The position numbers and the translations under genes are program-made. The notes under the pieces were generated by a model. The model saw only the letters and a list, made by a program, of their open reading frames with translations. It did not search any database and had not been told where the DNA came from. A DNA stretch of 64,000 nt from Andreprevotia chitinilytica DSM 18519 (GTDB taxonomy: Bacteria > Pseudomonadota > Gammaproteobacteria > Burkholderiales > Chitinibacteraceae): NCBI RefSeq assembly GCF_000711875.1, contig NZ_JONM01000006.1:203180-267179 (forward strand). Direction: 5' to 3'. How positions within the stretch are numbered: position 1 is the first letter of the stretch; every line of letters starts with the position of its first letter. Shown here piece by piece: positions 34,190 through 44,291 of this stretch.

Positions 34190-35776
34190 TTGAACCCGAC
34201 GCAACGCCTGTCTTTCCCGACCGAACTCCACTGGCGCTCGCTGGCGCTGTTCAACGTCTTTCGCTTGCTGGTACTGATCGCATTGCTGGTGAGCTTCAAC
34301 TGGCTGTCGCGCCGTACCGCTTTCGAGCCGCAAGACTGGCCGATCTTCATCCAGCTCACCACGGCCTATATCCTGCTGTCGCTGCTGTTCGCCGTCGGCA
34401 TTGCCCGGCGCTCGCCAGCCTTCCATCTCCAACTGGGTGCGCAGGTGCTGGTCGACGTGTTGTTCATCGTCGGCATGATGCACTTGCTGGGGGGCATCAA
34501 GAGCGGGCTCGGCATCCTGCTGTTGCCTTACCTTGCTGCAGCCGGTTTGATCTCGCGCGGGCGGATGTCGCTATTCCACGCTGCGCTGGCGAGTCTGGCC
34601 CTGCTCGGGCAGCAGATGTGGCAGTTCTGGCGCGGCGTGGCGAATTCCGAAGAGTTTCTGGTCCCGGCGCTGCTGTGTCTGGCCTGCTTTGCCGTCGCAT
34701 GGCTGGCGCATCGTCTGGCGCGGCATGCCCAGGCCAGCGAGCGCTTGGCCGAACAGCGTGGTATCGATCTTGCCAACCTGGGCCAGCTGAACGCGCGCAT
34801 CTTGCAGGATGTGTCGGACGGCGTGCTGGTGGTCGACCACATTGGCCGCATCCGCCAATGCAACGATCAGGCGGTACGCCTGATCGGCCTGCGGCCCGAG
34901 CCGGATGCCATGCTGGCGCAGTCCTTGCCCAACGTGGGCGAGGCGCTGGCGGTGTGGCGGAGCGATCCGCAACATGTGCCGCAATTGCTGCAGGTGGCAT
35001 CGCGCAAGACGCTGCGGCCGCGGTTTGTGGCGTTGTCCGAGTCATCCGACGACGAAGTGCTGATTTATCTGGAAGACATGGATCGCTTGCGGCGCGAGGC
35101 GCAGCAATTGAAGCTCGCTGCGCTGGGGCGGCTGACCGCCAATCTGGCCCACGAGATTCGCAACCCGCTCGGGGCGATCTCGCATGCGGCGCAGTTGCTG
35201 CGCGAAGAAAACGACGACGACCCACTCGCGGCCCGGCTCACTCAGATCATCAATGAAAATGCCGGCCGGCTGGAGCGGATGGTGCGCGACGTGCTGGAGC
35301 TGAACCGGCGCGACCGTGTGCAGATGTCCGCGATCAATCTGGCCGACTGGTTGCCGACCTTTCTGGATGAAGTGCGGCAAGTCGAGTGGATCGATGCGCC
35401 GATCATGTTTGCCTGCCCGCATGATGCCGTGATCCGGTTTGATCCGGCCCATTTGCATCAGGTGCTATGGAACCTGCTGCGCAATGGTTGGCGTTATTGC
35501 ACCAAGCGGCCCGGCAGCCTCGCACTCCGGGTGACCGAGCGCGATGGTCGCTGGCGGCTCGACGTGGTGAACGATGGTCCGCCCGTGCCGGCTGACGCAC
35601 AGTCGCAACTGTTCGAGCCCTTCTTTACCACCGAGTCGAAAGGCACCGGGCTCGGGCTCTATATTGCGAGAGAAATTTGCGCCGCCAACGCGGCCTTGCT
35701 GGAATACCTGCCGCCGCCAGAGGGCGGCGCATGTTTCCGTATCGTGTTCGGGAGACAAGATGGCCAGAAAGTCTAA
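34190..35776 (+). CDS. pilS: Type IV pilus sensor kinase PilS
   Basis: The 528-residue kinase has about six N-terminal membrane helices (about 20-180), a PAS-like linker (about 200-300), the phospho-acceptor His321 (LTANLAHEIRNPLGAISHA) and an HATPase domain (VLWNLLRNGW, KGTGLGLYIAREI). PilS senses pilin in the membrane and phosphorylates PilR. It starts at a TTG with GGAG 6 bases upstream; no ATG fits the N-terminus better. It overlaps pilR by 17 bases. No pilin gene is near, so the target promoter is elsewhere. Confidence 0.9.
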   Translation: MNPTQRLSFPTELHWRSLALFNVFRLLVLIALLVSFNWLSRRTAFEPQDWPIFIQLTTAYILLSLLFAVGIARRSPAFHLQLGAQVLVDVLFIVGMMHLLGGIKSGLGILLLPYLAAAGLISRGRMSLFHAALASLALLGQQMWQFWRGVANSEEFLVPALLCLACFAVAWLAHRLARHAQASERLAEQRGIDLANLGQLNARILQDVSDGVLVVDHIGRIRQCNDQAVRLIGLRPEPDAMLAQSLPNVGEALAVWRSDPQHVPQLLQVASRKTLRPRFVALSESSDDEVLIYLEDMDRLRREAQQLKLAALGRLTANLAHEIRNPLGAISHAAQLLREENDDDPLAARLTQIINENAGRLERMVRDVLELNRRDRVQMSAINLADWLPTFLDEVRQVEWIDAPIMFACPHDAVIRFDPAHLHQVLWNLLRNGWRYCTKRPGSLALRVTERDGRWRLDVVNDGPPVPADAQSQLFEPFFTTESKGTGLGLYIAREICAANAALLEYLPPPEGGACFRIVFGRQDGQKV

Positions 35777-37115
35777 GGGGACCAAGCGCGTACTCGTGGT
35801 GGACGACGAGCGCGATTTGGCTGAGCTGCTGGAATTGACCCTGCTGAAGATGGGGCTGGAGGTCGACAAGGCACACGGCGTGGCCGAGGGGCGCGCGTTG
35901 CTGGATGAGAGCCGCTATGACCTCTGTCTGACCGATATGCGCATGCAGGATGGCGAGGGGCTCGATCTGATTCGCCATATCCAGGCGCGCCGGCTGGATG
36001 TGCCGGTCGCGGTCATCACCGCCTATGGCAGCACCGAAAATGCCGTGGCCGCACTCAAGTTCGGCGCATTCGACTATCTGGCCAAGCCCGTTTCGCTGGA
36101 GCAGCTGCGCACGCTGGTCAAATCCGCCTTGCACACCGAGGAGCCCGCGCCGTCTGGCGAGCAGGAAAGCGGCCCCCGAATGCTGCTGGGCGAGTCTCCC
36201 CCCATCAAGCAGGCGCTGGAGCTGATCGACAAACTCGCCCGCAGTCAGGCTCCCGTCTATGTGACTGGTGAATCGGGCTCGGGCAAGGAGCGGGCGGCGC
36301 GATTGATCCATGCCAAATCCAACCGCTGCGAGCAGCCCTTCGTAGCCGTCAACTGCGGTGCGATTCCTGAAAACCTGATGGAAAGCGAATTCTTCGGCTA
36401 CAAGAAAGGCGCATTCACCGGCGCCAACGAAGATCGCGACGGATTTTTTCAGGCGGCGAGCGGTGGCACCTTGTTCCTGGATGAAGTCGCCGATCTGCCG
36501 TTGGCGATGCAGGTCAAGCTGTTGCGGGCGATTCAGGAGCGCAAGGTGCGCAAGGTCGGCAGCACGGTTGAAGAAGCCGTGGATGTGCGGCTGATCTCGG
36601 CCACGCATCAGAACCTCGGCAAGTGCGTCGAGGCCGGCCGGTTCCGCCAGGATTTGTATTACCGCATCAACGTGATCGAGCTGAAAATGCCGCCGCTGCG
36701 TGAGCTGGGCGGCGATATCGAGCTGATTGCCCGTAGCGTGCTGGCCAAACTGGCACGCCAGAACGGCATGACGGAGCCGGTGTTCGATCCGGTCGCGCTG
36801 CAGGCGTTATTGCGTTACGAATTTCCCGGCAACGTGCGCGAGCTGGAAAACATGCTCGAACGCGCGCTGGCGTTGTCCGATGGTGAAACCATCCGCCAGG
36901 ACGATCTGCAGCTCAATCCGTCTGGCAGCGAACCGCTCGGCAGCGCTGACGATGGCGTGGGCACGCTACAGGATTACCTCGACCGGGTGGAAAAACAGGC
37001 CATCCTCGAAGCGCTGGAAAAGACTGGCGGCAATCGTACGCAGGCGGCCAAGTTGCTGGGGGTGACGTTCCGCTCGATGCGTTACCGGATGGAGCGGTTG
37101 GGGATGAAGGAGTGA
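35760..37115 (+). CDS. pilR: Sigma-54-dependent response regulator PilR
   Basis: The 451-residue NtrC-type activator has a receiver (about 9-125; acidic pair Asp15/Asp16, phospho-acceptor Asp59, Lys in YLAKPV). An AAA+ domain (about 145-375) holds Walker A GESGSGKE, the sigma-54 contact GAFTGA (KKGAFTGANE) and Walker B GGTLFLDEV. A Fis-type helix-turn-helix is at the end (GGNRTQAAKLLGVTFRSMRYRM). It should activate pilA from a sigma-54 promoter. GGGAG precedes the ATG, and the overlap with pilS indicates coupling. Confidence 0.95.
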   Translation: MARKSKGTKRVLVVDDERDLAELLELTLLKMGLEVDKAHGVAEGRALLDESRYDLCLTDMRMQDGEGLDLIRHIQARRLDVPVAVITAYGSTENAVAALKFGAFDYLAKPVSLEQLRTLVKSALHTEEPAPSGEQESGPRMLLGESPPIKQALELIDKLARSQAPVYVTGESGSGKERAARLIHAKSNRCEQPFVAVNCGAIPENLMESEFFGYKKGAFTGANEDRDGFFQAASGGTLFLDEVADLPLAMQVKLLRAIQERKVRKVGSTVEEAVDVRLISATHQNLGKCVEAGRFRQDLYYRINVIELKMPPLRELGGDIELIARSVLAKLARQNGMTEPVFDPVALQALLRYEFPGNVRELENMLERALALSDGETIRQDDLQLNPSGSEPLGSADDGVGTLQDYLDRVEKQAILEALEKTGGNRTQAAKLLGVTFRSMRYRMERLGMKE

Positions 37116-37118
37116 GCC

Positions 37119-37244
37119 GTAGGGCGGGTTGGCAGCTTGCTGCGTAACCCGCCGCATGGCCCTCCGCAACGGCATTGTCCGGCGGGTTACGCACGCTCGC
37201 TGAGCGACGTAAACGTCGCACGCCGACTGCTAACCCGCCCTACG
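37119..37244. repeat. GTAGGGCGGGTT...AACCCGCCCTAC composite repeat
   Basis: The outer arms (GTAGGGCGGGTT and AACCCGCCCTAC) enclose two internal GGCGGGTTACGC / GCGTAACCCGCC units and a GACGT/ACGTC hairpin, giving a nested structure of about 126 bases after pilR. It is the largest copy of this family in the window. Confidence 0.8.
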
Positions 37245-37254
37245 AAGCATCCTT

Positions 37255-37325
37255 TGTAGGAGCGAGCTTGCTCGCGATGGCGACGGTGAAGATACGATGC
37301 AATCGCGAGCAAGCTCGCTCCTACA
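37255..37325. repeat. REP-like inverted pair after pilR
   Basis: TGTAGGAGCGAGCTTGCTCG / CGAGCAAGCTCGCTCCTACA arms, extended by the CGATGGC core on the left and an imperfect GCAATCG on the right, lie 11 bases beyond the previous repeat. Two repeat families are thus stacked between pilR and ampD. Confidence 0.85.
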
Positions 37326-37396
37326 TTTAGTTTTGGGGTTGATCCAAAGGCGTGTTCGGCGTGTGTGATTTGGAATCCATTGAAAGAGACGATGCA

Positions 37397-38026
37397 ATGA
37401 CAAGCACAGCTAGTCCCAACTCCTCACCCCTAACCCCTCACGCCTCGCTGGCACTAGCCAACGGCTGGTGCCAAGGCGCACGCCAAGTCATCAGCCCGAA
37501 TTTCAGCCCCCGGCCAGCCGGCGTTGCCATCGATCTGGTCGTCATCCACAACATCAGCCTGCCGCCGGGCGAGTTCGGCTCCGATCACGTCGAGCGCTTG
37601 TTCACCAACACCATCGACCCCCATGCCGCGCCGGGCTACGCGGATTTGGCGACGTTGCGCGTGTCGGCGCATTTCTTCATCCGCCGCGATGGCGAATTGG
37701 TACAGTTTGTTTCCACGCACGAGTCCGCTGCGCACGCGGGCCGATCGCGCTGGGCTGGCCGCGAGCGTTGCAATGATTTCTCTATCGGCATCGAACTCGA
37801 AGGCACCGATCACATGCCGTTCGAGGCGGCGCAGTACGAAACGCTGCTGAACCTGTTGCAAGCATTGGCCGTGGCGCATCCACTGCGCGCCATCGTCGGC
37901 CACAACGACATTGCTCCCGAACGCAAGACTGATCCGGGCCCCTTTTTTGATTGGTCGCAGGTTTATGCGGCATTGCCGCAACTTAAACCGGAAATATCGC
38001 TGTGGGATAAACCGGCAGCGCTATAA
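37397..38026 (+). CDS. ampD: 1,6-anhydro-N-acetylmuramyl-L-alanine amidase AmpD
   Basis: The 209-residue cytoplasmic zinc amidase removes the stem peptide from anhydro-muropeptides during cell-wall recycling. Zinc and catalytic residues are visible: His51 (VVIHNISLPPGEFG), His169 (GHNDIAPERK), Asp179 and Lys177 (RKTDPGP). It acts on products of lytic transglycosylases such as the Slt encoded at 18517. It has an N-terminal extension of about 15 residues (TSTASPNSSPLTPHA) rich in Ser/Pro. It is 35 bases before kup. Confidence 0.94.
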   Translation: MTSTASPNSSPLTPHASLALANGWCQGARQVISPNFSPRPAGVAIDLVVIHNISLPPGEFGSDHVERLFTNTIDPHAAPGYADLATLRVSAHFFIRRDGELVQFVSTHESAAHAGRSRWAGRERCNDFSIGIELEGTDHMPFEAAQYETLLNLLQALAVAHPLRAIVGHNDIAPERKTDPGPFFDWSQVYAALPQLKPEISLWDKPAAL

Positions 38027-38061
38027 TCGGCCGACTTTTTAACAGGTTTTTTATCCTCACG

Positions 38062-39960
38062 ATGAGTCATACCCGCCCGCAAGGCCAGGAGTCGAGTCTG
38101 GCCGCCTTGTCGCTCGCGGCGCTCGGTGTCGTTTACGGCGACATTGGCACCAGCCCCCTATACACCTTGCAGACCTGCCTGACTGCCAGCAGCACACCGC
38201 TGCCGATCATTGCGCAAAATGTCATGGGCATCCTGTCGCTGATCTTCTGGGGCCTGGTGCTGGTGGTCTCGCTCAAGTACGTCATCATCATCTTGCGCGC
38301 GGACAATCGGGGCGAGGGCGGCATCCTGTCGCTGATGGCGCTGGCATTGCAAAAGACTGCGGCCGGCTCGCGCAAGGCGGCCATCGTCGCCGCGCTGGGG
38401 ATTTTCGGTGCCGCGCTGTTCTATGGCGACAGTGTCATCACCCCGGCGATCTCGGTGCTGTCGGCTCTGGAAGGGGTCGGCGTCGTTTCGCATAAGCTGG
38501 ACCCCTATATCGTGCCGCTGACCATTGCGGTGCTGGTTGGCCTGTTCATCATTCAGGCCAAGGGCACGGCCAGCGTGGGCAAGTTGTTCGGGCCGGTGAT
38601 GGTGGTGTGGTTCATCATTCTTGGCCTGTTGGGCATTGCGCAGATCATCAAGAACCCCGGCATTCTGGCCGCGATGAGCCCGATGTATGCGTTCCGCTTT
38701 GCCGAATTCCATGCCGAGCAGGCATTCGTGCTGCTGGGCGCGGTGGTACTGGCGTTCACCGGTGCCGAAGCGCTGTATGCCGATATGGGCCACTTCGGCC
38801 GCCCGGCCATCCGCCGTGCCTGGTTCGGCTTGGTGCTGCCGTCGCTGGTGCTCAATTACTTCGGCCAGGGGGCGTTGCTGCTGTCTGATCCGGCCACGAT
38901 CAAGAACCCGTTCTTCCTGATGGCGCCGACCTGGGCCTTGGTGCCGATGGTGGTGCTGGCGACGATCGCCACGGTGATTGCCTCGCAAGCCGTGATTTCC
39001 GGTGCGTATTCGATGACCAACTCGGCCATCCAGCTTGGCTTCAGCCCGCGCCTCAATCTGCAGCACACCTCTGAGACCGAGATCGGCCAGATCTACATGC
39101 CACAGGTGAACTGGCTGCTGCTGATCGCGGTGGTGCTGCTGGTGCTGGCGTTCAAGTCGTCCGCCAACCTCGCTGCGGCTTATGGTCTGGCTGTGACTTG
39201 CACGATGGTGATCACGACGCTGCTGGCCTTTATCGTACTGGGTCGCTCGCTGACTGGTGGCAGGCTGCTTGCGTTCCGTATCGTGTTGACCGTGCTGTTC
39301 CTGAGTGACGTGCTGCTGTTTGCCTCCAACTTGCTGAAAGTGCCAGAAGGCGGTTGGCTGCCGCTGGTCATCGGCCTAGTGGCATTCACCATCATGATGA
39401 CCTGGAAGCGCGGCCGCGGCCTCTTGGGCGACAAGCTGCATGAAGGCGAATTGCCGCTGCCGGGCTTTGTCGAAAGCCTGGAAAGCTCGCCGCCGCAACG
39501 GGTCGAAGGCGTGGCGATCTTCATGACGGGCAGCAGCGATTCCGTGCCACATGCGCTGTTGCATAACCTCAAGCACAACAAGGTGCTGCACGAGACGATT
39601 GTGTTCCTGACGGTACAAACAGCCGACGTACCGTTTGTGCCCAAGCGCGAGCGCATCGTTATCCGCCGGCTGGGTCGTACCTTCTTCCAGGTGATCGCCA
39701 CCTATGGCTTCAAGGAAGAACCGAACGTGCCGGATATTCTGAGCCAGACCGAAGAGCTGCAGCCCGAGTTGCGTTTCGAACCGATGGAAACCTCGTACTT
39801 CCTGTCGCGTGAGACCATCGTGCAGGGCAAGCATCCAGCGATCAGTCGCTGGCGTGCGTGGCTGTTCACGCTCATGGCGCGTAATTCGGTGCGTGCAACC
39901 CAGTTCTTCAAGATTCCGCCGAACCGGGTGGTGGAGATGGGGACGCAGGTCGAAATCTAG
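38062..39960 (+). CDS. kup: Potassium transporter Kup
   Basis: The 632-residue KUP-family potassium:proton symporter has about 12 membrane helices in residues 15-465 and a cytoplasmic C-terminal domain. The family N-terminus (SLAALGVVYGDIGTSPLYTLQ) and GDSVITPAISVLSALEG are clear. The protein ends at VEI; its C-terminal domain has RIVIRRLGRTFFQVIATYGF. A strong terminator follows. Confidence 0.95.
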   Translation: MSHTRPQGQESSLAALSLAALGVVYGDIGTSPLYTLQTCLTASSTPLPIIAQNVMGILSLIFWGLVLVVSLKYVIIILRADNRGEGGILSLMALALQKTAAGSRKAAIVAALGIFGAALFYGDSVITPAISVLSALEGVGVVSHKLDPYIVPLTIAVLVGLFIIQAKGTASVGKLFGPVMVVWFIILGLLGIAQIIKNPGILAAMSPMYAFRFAEFHAEQAFVLLGAVVLAFTGAEALYADMGHFGRPAIRRAWFGLVLPSLVLNYFGQGALLLSDPATIKNPFFLMAPTWALVPMVVLATIATVIASQAVISGAYSMTNSAIQLGFSPRLNLQHTSETEIGQIYMPQVNWLLLIAVVLLVLAFKSSANLAAAYGLAVTCTMVITTLLAFIVLGRSLTGGRLLAFRIVLTVLFLSDVLLFASNLLKVPEGGWLPLVIGLVAFTIMMTWKRGRGLLGDKLHEGELPLPGFVESLESSPPQRVEGVAIFMTGSSDSVPHALLHNLKHNKVLHETIVFLTVQTADVPFVPKRERIVIRRLGRTFFQVIATYGFKEEPNVPDILSQTEELQPELRFEPMETSYFLSRETIVQGKHPAISRWRAWLFTLMARNSVRATQFFKIPPNRVVEMGTQVEI

Positions 39961-39982
39961 ATCTGACCTACGGAATGAAATC

Positions 39983-40020
39983 GGCGGCCAATTGATCGAT
40001 CAATGGCCGCCGTTTTTTTT
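39983..40020 (+). terminator. Rho-independent terminator after kup
   Basis: GGCGGCCA and TGGCCGCC flank a self-complementary TTGATCGATCAA and are followed by a run of eight Ts. It stops kup transcription 23 bases after the stop codon, before the convergent phosphatase gene. Confidence 0.9.
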
Positions 40021-40029
40021 CGAGGCACG

Positions 40030-40698
40030 TTAAGCGCGAATCCGTCGCCGCGCCAACTCTTCCAGCCTGATCAACGTGGCGTCCGCCCACGCACTGCCCC
40101 GCACTCCGGGTTTGATCCACACCGTCCGCATGCCGAGCCGCTTGGCCGGCTTCAGGTTGTCCCGACTGTCTTCCACCAAAATGCAGCGCCGGGCCTGCAG
40201 GCGGAAATACCGTAGCAGCTGTCGGTAGGTACGCATCTGCGGCTTGGGCGCGTAGCCGTCAACGCGATCGACCGAAAATACCCCATCGAAACAATCCGCC
40301 ACGTCCAGCGCATCCAGCATCGCCTGTGCATAAGCCTGTGGGCCATTTGTGAATACGATCTTGCGCCCGGGTAGCTGTCTCAAGGTGCGCTTCAATCCCG
40401 GCATCGGGTGCACCTCCCGCAGCAGCTCGGCCAGCGGGTGGCTTTGCGCCAGGAAGCGTTGCGGGTCGATGTGCGGGTGATGGCGGATCAGCCCAAGGAT
40501 GGTCGCGCCGTAGCGTTGCCAGTAGTGCACGCGTAGGTGAGACGCGGCGCTGCGTTCGATCTGCAGCGCGTTGGCGATGAAGTCGGTCATGGCCGCATCG
40601 ATGGTTGGGAAGGCGTGTCGGCTGGCGTCGTGCAGGGTGTTGTCGAGGTCGAACAGCCAGACGGATTGGGATGGGCGGGATTTGAGCGATGGGGGCAT
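40030..40698 (-). CDS. HAD-family pyrimidine 5'-nucleotidase
   Basis: The 222-residue HAD phosphatase has motif I WLFDLDNTLHDASRHAF, motif II IVFTNGPQ, motif III KPQMRTYRQLL (Lys) and motif IV CILVEDSRDNLKPAKRLG. The spacing and helical cap match the pyrimidine 5'-nucleotidase subfamily related to yeast SDT1. It is probably a nucleotide or phosphosugar phosphatase for house-cleaning. It is convergent with kup and 47 bases after the CBS gene on the same strand. Confidence 0.85.
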   Translation of the reverse strand: MPPSLKSRPSQSVWLFDLDNTLHDASRHAFPTIDAAMTDFIANALQIERSAASHLRVHYWQRYGATILGLIRHHPHIDPQRFLAQSHPLAELLREVHPMPGLKRTLRQLPGRKIVFTNGPQAYAQAMLDALDVADCFDGVFSVDRVDGYAPKPQMRTYRQLLRYFRLQARRCILVEDSRDNLKPAKRLGMRTVWIKPGVRGSAWADATLIRLEELARRRIRA

Positions 40699-40702
40699 AG
40701 GA

Positions 40703-40723
40703 AAGCCGGCATGAAGCCGGCTT
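40703..40723 (-). terminator. Weak terminator-like hairpin after CBS gene
   Basis: An AAGCCGGC / GCCGGCTT stem with a 5-base loop lies 23 bases beyond the CBS stop codon. It is followed on the minus strand only by TCC, so termination is doubtful. It overlaps the leader of the phosphatase gene. Confidence 0.35.
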
Positions 40724-40745
40724 GATCAGGATAGAGGACTTGTTC

Positions 40746-41201
40746 TTAGTGGGGATTCATCGCGGCCGGAATCTGGTGAATATAATGCTCCAGCTGGTCG
40801 ATGGTGAATTGCTGGTCGGCAATTTTCTCATGCACCAGATCGCCGATCGACAGGATGCCCAGCACCTTTTCGCCATCCAGCACCGGTAAGTGGCGGATGC
40901 GCTTTTCGGTCATCAGGCCCAGGCATTCGTCGACGGTGACAGTCGGCGGCACGCAGATCAGCTTGCGCGTCATGATTTCAGAGACCGGCGTGCCAGCGGA
41001 GGTCTTGCCCATCAGGATCACTTTGCGGGCGTAATCGCGCTCGGAAAAGATGCCGACGAGCTGAACGCCTTCCATGACCAACAGGGCTCCGACATTCTTT
41101 TCAGCCAGGATTTGCAGCGCTTGGTAAACGGTCGCTTGGGGCGGCACGGACAAGATGCCGTGGATGTCCTTGCCGGCAAGCATTTGACGAACGTTCTTCA
41201 T
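40746..41201 (-). CDS. Two-CBS-domain protein
   Basis: The 151-residue protein consists of two CBS motifs (about 8-65 and 75-130), with VGALLVMEGVQLVGIFSERDYARKVI and RIRHLPVLDGEKVLGILSIGDLV. Paired CBS domains bind adenine nucleotides and act as energy sensors or regulators. There is no fused enzyme, so it may regulate a partner in trans. ATG 41201 has GGAG 7 bases upstream. Confidence 0.9.
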   Translation of the reverse strand: MKNVRQMLAGKDIHGILSVPPQATVYQALQILAEKNVGALLVMEGVQLVGIFSERDYARKVILMGKTSAGTPVSEIMTRKLICVPPTVTVDECLGLMTEKRIRHLPVLDGEKVLGILSIGDLVHEKIADQQFTIDQLEHYIHQIPAAMNPH

Positions 41202-41331
41202 TGATCGACTCCATGTAACGGCTTGAGCGAGGGGTATTACCACTGTAGTCGTGGCGACCCGACAATCAAGTGAGGAGAACTCACAACCAGGGCGTTGGTG
41301 AGATCAGTCGCGACTTGCAAAACCGATGTCA

Positions 41332-42132
41332 TCAGTGCCCGAGCATTTGCGCCAGCAGGCTCCGCACGTGTTCGGTGTCGAACGGCTTGTCGCAAATGGC
41401 CGAAACGCCGGCTTCGTGCACGGCGGCGAGCCGTTCCTCATTGCTCTCGCTGGAGACCATCAGCACGGGAATGGTGCTCTGGTGGCTGTGCTTGCGGATG
41501 TAGTCGGTCAGCTCCCGGCCATCCATTTCCGGCATGTTGTAATCGGTGACGACCAGATCGAAGCGGTTCTGCTGCAATTCGAAGATGGCGTCCGCGCCGT
41601 TTTCCGCCTCCACGAAATGCTCGAAGCCCATTTTCTCCAGCAGCTTGCGCACATGACGGCGCGCGGTGCCGCTGTCGTCCACCAGCAAAACCTTCAAGTC
41701 TTCCAGGTGCAGATCCCCGAGCGCTTCCTGTTCCAGATCGGCATTCAGAAAGCTCAAGGTGCTGTTGAAGGCAATCTGCAGCTGCTGCTGGTTGAACGGC
41801 TTGGGCAGGATGGCGATGGTGCCGGCCTGGCGGATCGGGTCGAGATAGTGCGGCTTGGTTTCGGACGACACCAGAATGAATGGCGTATCGCTGTTCTCTG
41901 CTTCCTTGCGCAACGCGTAGATCAGCTCGGTGCCGGTCATGTCCGGCAGGTACAGCGCGGACAGCAGGACGTCGACCGGCGGGACGGTGCGGATACGGGC
42001 AAGCGCCTCCGCGCCGCTGGCGGCGACGTCGATGCGGGTGATGCCCAGTTTGCTCAATTCGTTGCGGATGATCTGCGCCTGAACGGCAGAAGGTTCGACA
42101 AGGCAGAGCTGAAGATAGCGAAGCTCGATCAT
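41332..42132 (-). CDS. Dual-receiver protein: pseudo-receiver plus functional receiver
   Basis: The 266-residue protein has two receiver domains and no output domain. The second (about 146-264) is canonical: Asp152/Asp153, phospho-acceptor Asp197 (VVTDYNMPEMDG), Thr/Ser and Lys (CDKPF). The first (about 6-125) is degenerate: the acidic pair is Glu-Pro (LVEPS), and the acceptor Asp is replaced by Ala59 in DVLLSALYLPDMTG, while Lys111 (LPKPF) is kept. It may act like CheY in motility or signalling, with the first domain as a dimer or docking surface. It is an orphan with no adjacent kinase. ATG 42132 matches the receiver start. Confidence 0.85.
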   Translation of the reverse strand: MIELRYLQLCLVEPSAVQAQIIRNELSKLGITRIDVAASGAEALARIRTVPPVDVLLSALYLPDMTGTELIYALRKEAENSDTPFILVSSETKPHYLDPIRQAGTIAILPKPFNQQQLQIAFNSTLSFLNADLEQEALGDLHLEDLKVLLVDDSGTARRHVRKLLEKMGFEHFVEAENGADAIFELQQNRFDLVVTDYNMPEMDGRELTDYIRKHSHQSTIPVLMVSSESNEERLAAVHEAGVSAICDKPFDTEHVRSLLAQMLGH

Positions 42133-42254
42133 GAAGCGCTCGTAGGCGTTGTATCTACTTATGATCGTGGCATTACCGGGGGGCTTGTCAAGAAAACTTA
42201 CGGGGTTGGGGTGGACGAAGCAGACGTCTAGAACTGCCGGGGTGCTGAAAGTTA

Positions 42255-42338
42255 CGTAGGGCGGGTTCGTAACCCGCCGCACTTACGGTCGCGCAACGCA
42301 TGCGGCGGGTTATGCAGCAGGCTGCTAACCCGCCCTAC
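42255..42338. repeat. CGTAGGGCGGGTT...AACCCGCCCTAC repeat
   Basis: An outer GTAGGGCGGGTT / AACCCGCCCTAC pair encloses TAACCCGCCGC / GCGGCGGGTTA units. It lies between argB and the dual-receiver gene. It is the same family as 37119-37244. Confidence 0.8.
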
Positions 42339-42418
42339 CATGCTGCAAATGACAAGGCTGCTTCGATCAATCCGGTGAGCTGGATTGGCGAAGCGGCCTC
42401 GTCGTGTGTCGGGCAGGC

Positions 42419-43567
<1,149 letters not shown>

Positions 43568-43586
43568 ATTGATGGGGACGCATCCC

Positions 43587-44291
43587 ATGCAATGCCCAAT
43601 CTCCAAACGCTGGTCCCGTCGCAAAGAGGCGCGGCCACAGGAAATTCTTGAAGCCGCGCTCACCTTGTTTGTCGATAAGGGCTTCACTGCCACACGGATC
43701 GAAGACATCGCCCGCGAAGCCGGCGTGACCCGCGGTACGCCCTATCTCTATTTCGCCAACAAGGAAGAGATTTTCAAAGCCGTGATCCGCGATCTGCTGC
43801 TGCCACAGATCACGGAAGCGGCTGTCCTGTTCGAGGGCTACACCGGCAGCGCGGCGGATCTGCTGCGTGAACTGGTGCGCATCTGGTGGCAGAACATGGG
43901 CGAAACGCAGCTCTCGGCGCTGCCCAAGCTGATGATTGCCGAGGGCGGGCAATTCCCTGATGTGATCGAGGTTTACCAGCGCGAATTCATCGAACCCGGT
44001 CTGGGGCTCTTCAAGCACGCGCTTGAATACGGCATCGCCCGCGGTGAGTTCCGGCCGGTGGATGTCGCGGTCGCCGCCGAGGTGATGGCCGCGCCAGTGG
44101 TGATGGCGATGCTCAATCAATGCGCCAACACACCGTGCAACGGCATCACCGTCGACCCGCAAACCTATCTCGCCACGTTCCTTGATCTCACGCTCGGCGG
44201 ACTGATGATGCCGCCCCGCGCCGATGGGCCAGTGAGTGCCGAATCCGTTTCTTCATCCTCTTCACCTTCCCGGGAGACTCCCCATGTCTGA
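43587..44291 (+). CDS. TetR/AcrR-family repressor of the efflux operon
   Basis: The 234-residue regulator has an N-terminal helix-turn-helix (about 20-62, FTATRIEDIAREAGVTRGTPYLYFANKEEIF) and a helical ligand-binding domain. The C-terminal tail is Ser-rich. It is the first gene of the efflux operon and overlaps the next gene by 8 bases. It probably represses itself by binding the palindrome at 43544-43567 and is released by a drug-like ligand. ATG 43587 is preferred; ATG 43572 is possible but would lie just after the operator. Confidence 0.88.
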   Translation: MQCPISKRWSRRKEARPQEILEAALTLFVDKGFTATRIEDIAREAGVTRGTPYLYFANKEEIFKAVIRDLLLPQITEAAVLFEGYTGSAADLLRELVRIWWQNMGETQLSALPKLMIAEGGQFPDVIEVYQREFIEPGLGLFKHALEYGIARGEFRPVDVAVAAEVMAAPVVMAMLNQCANTPCNGITVDPQTYLATFLDLTLGGLMMPPRADGPVSAESVSSSSSPSRETPHV

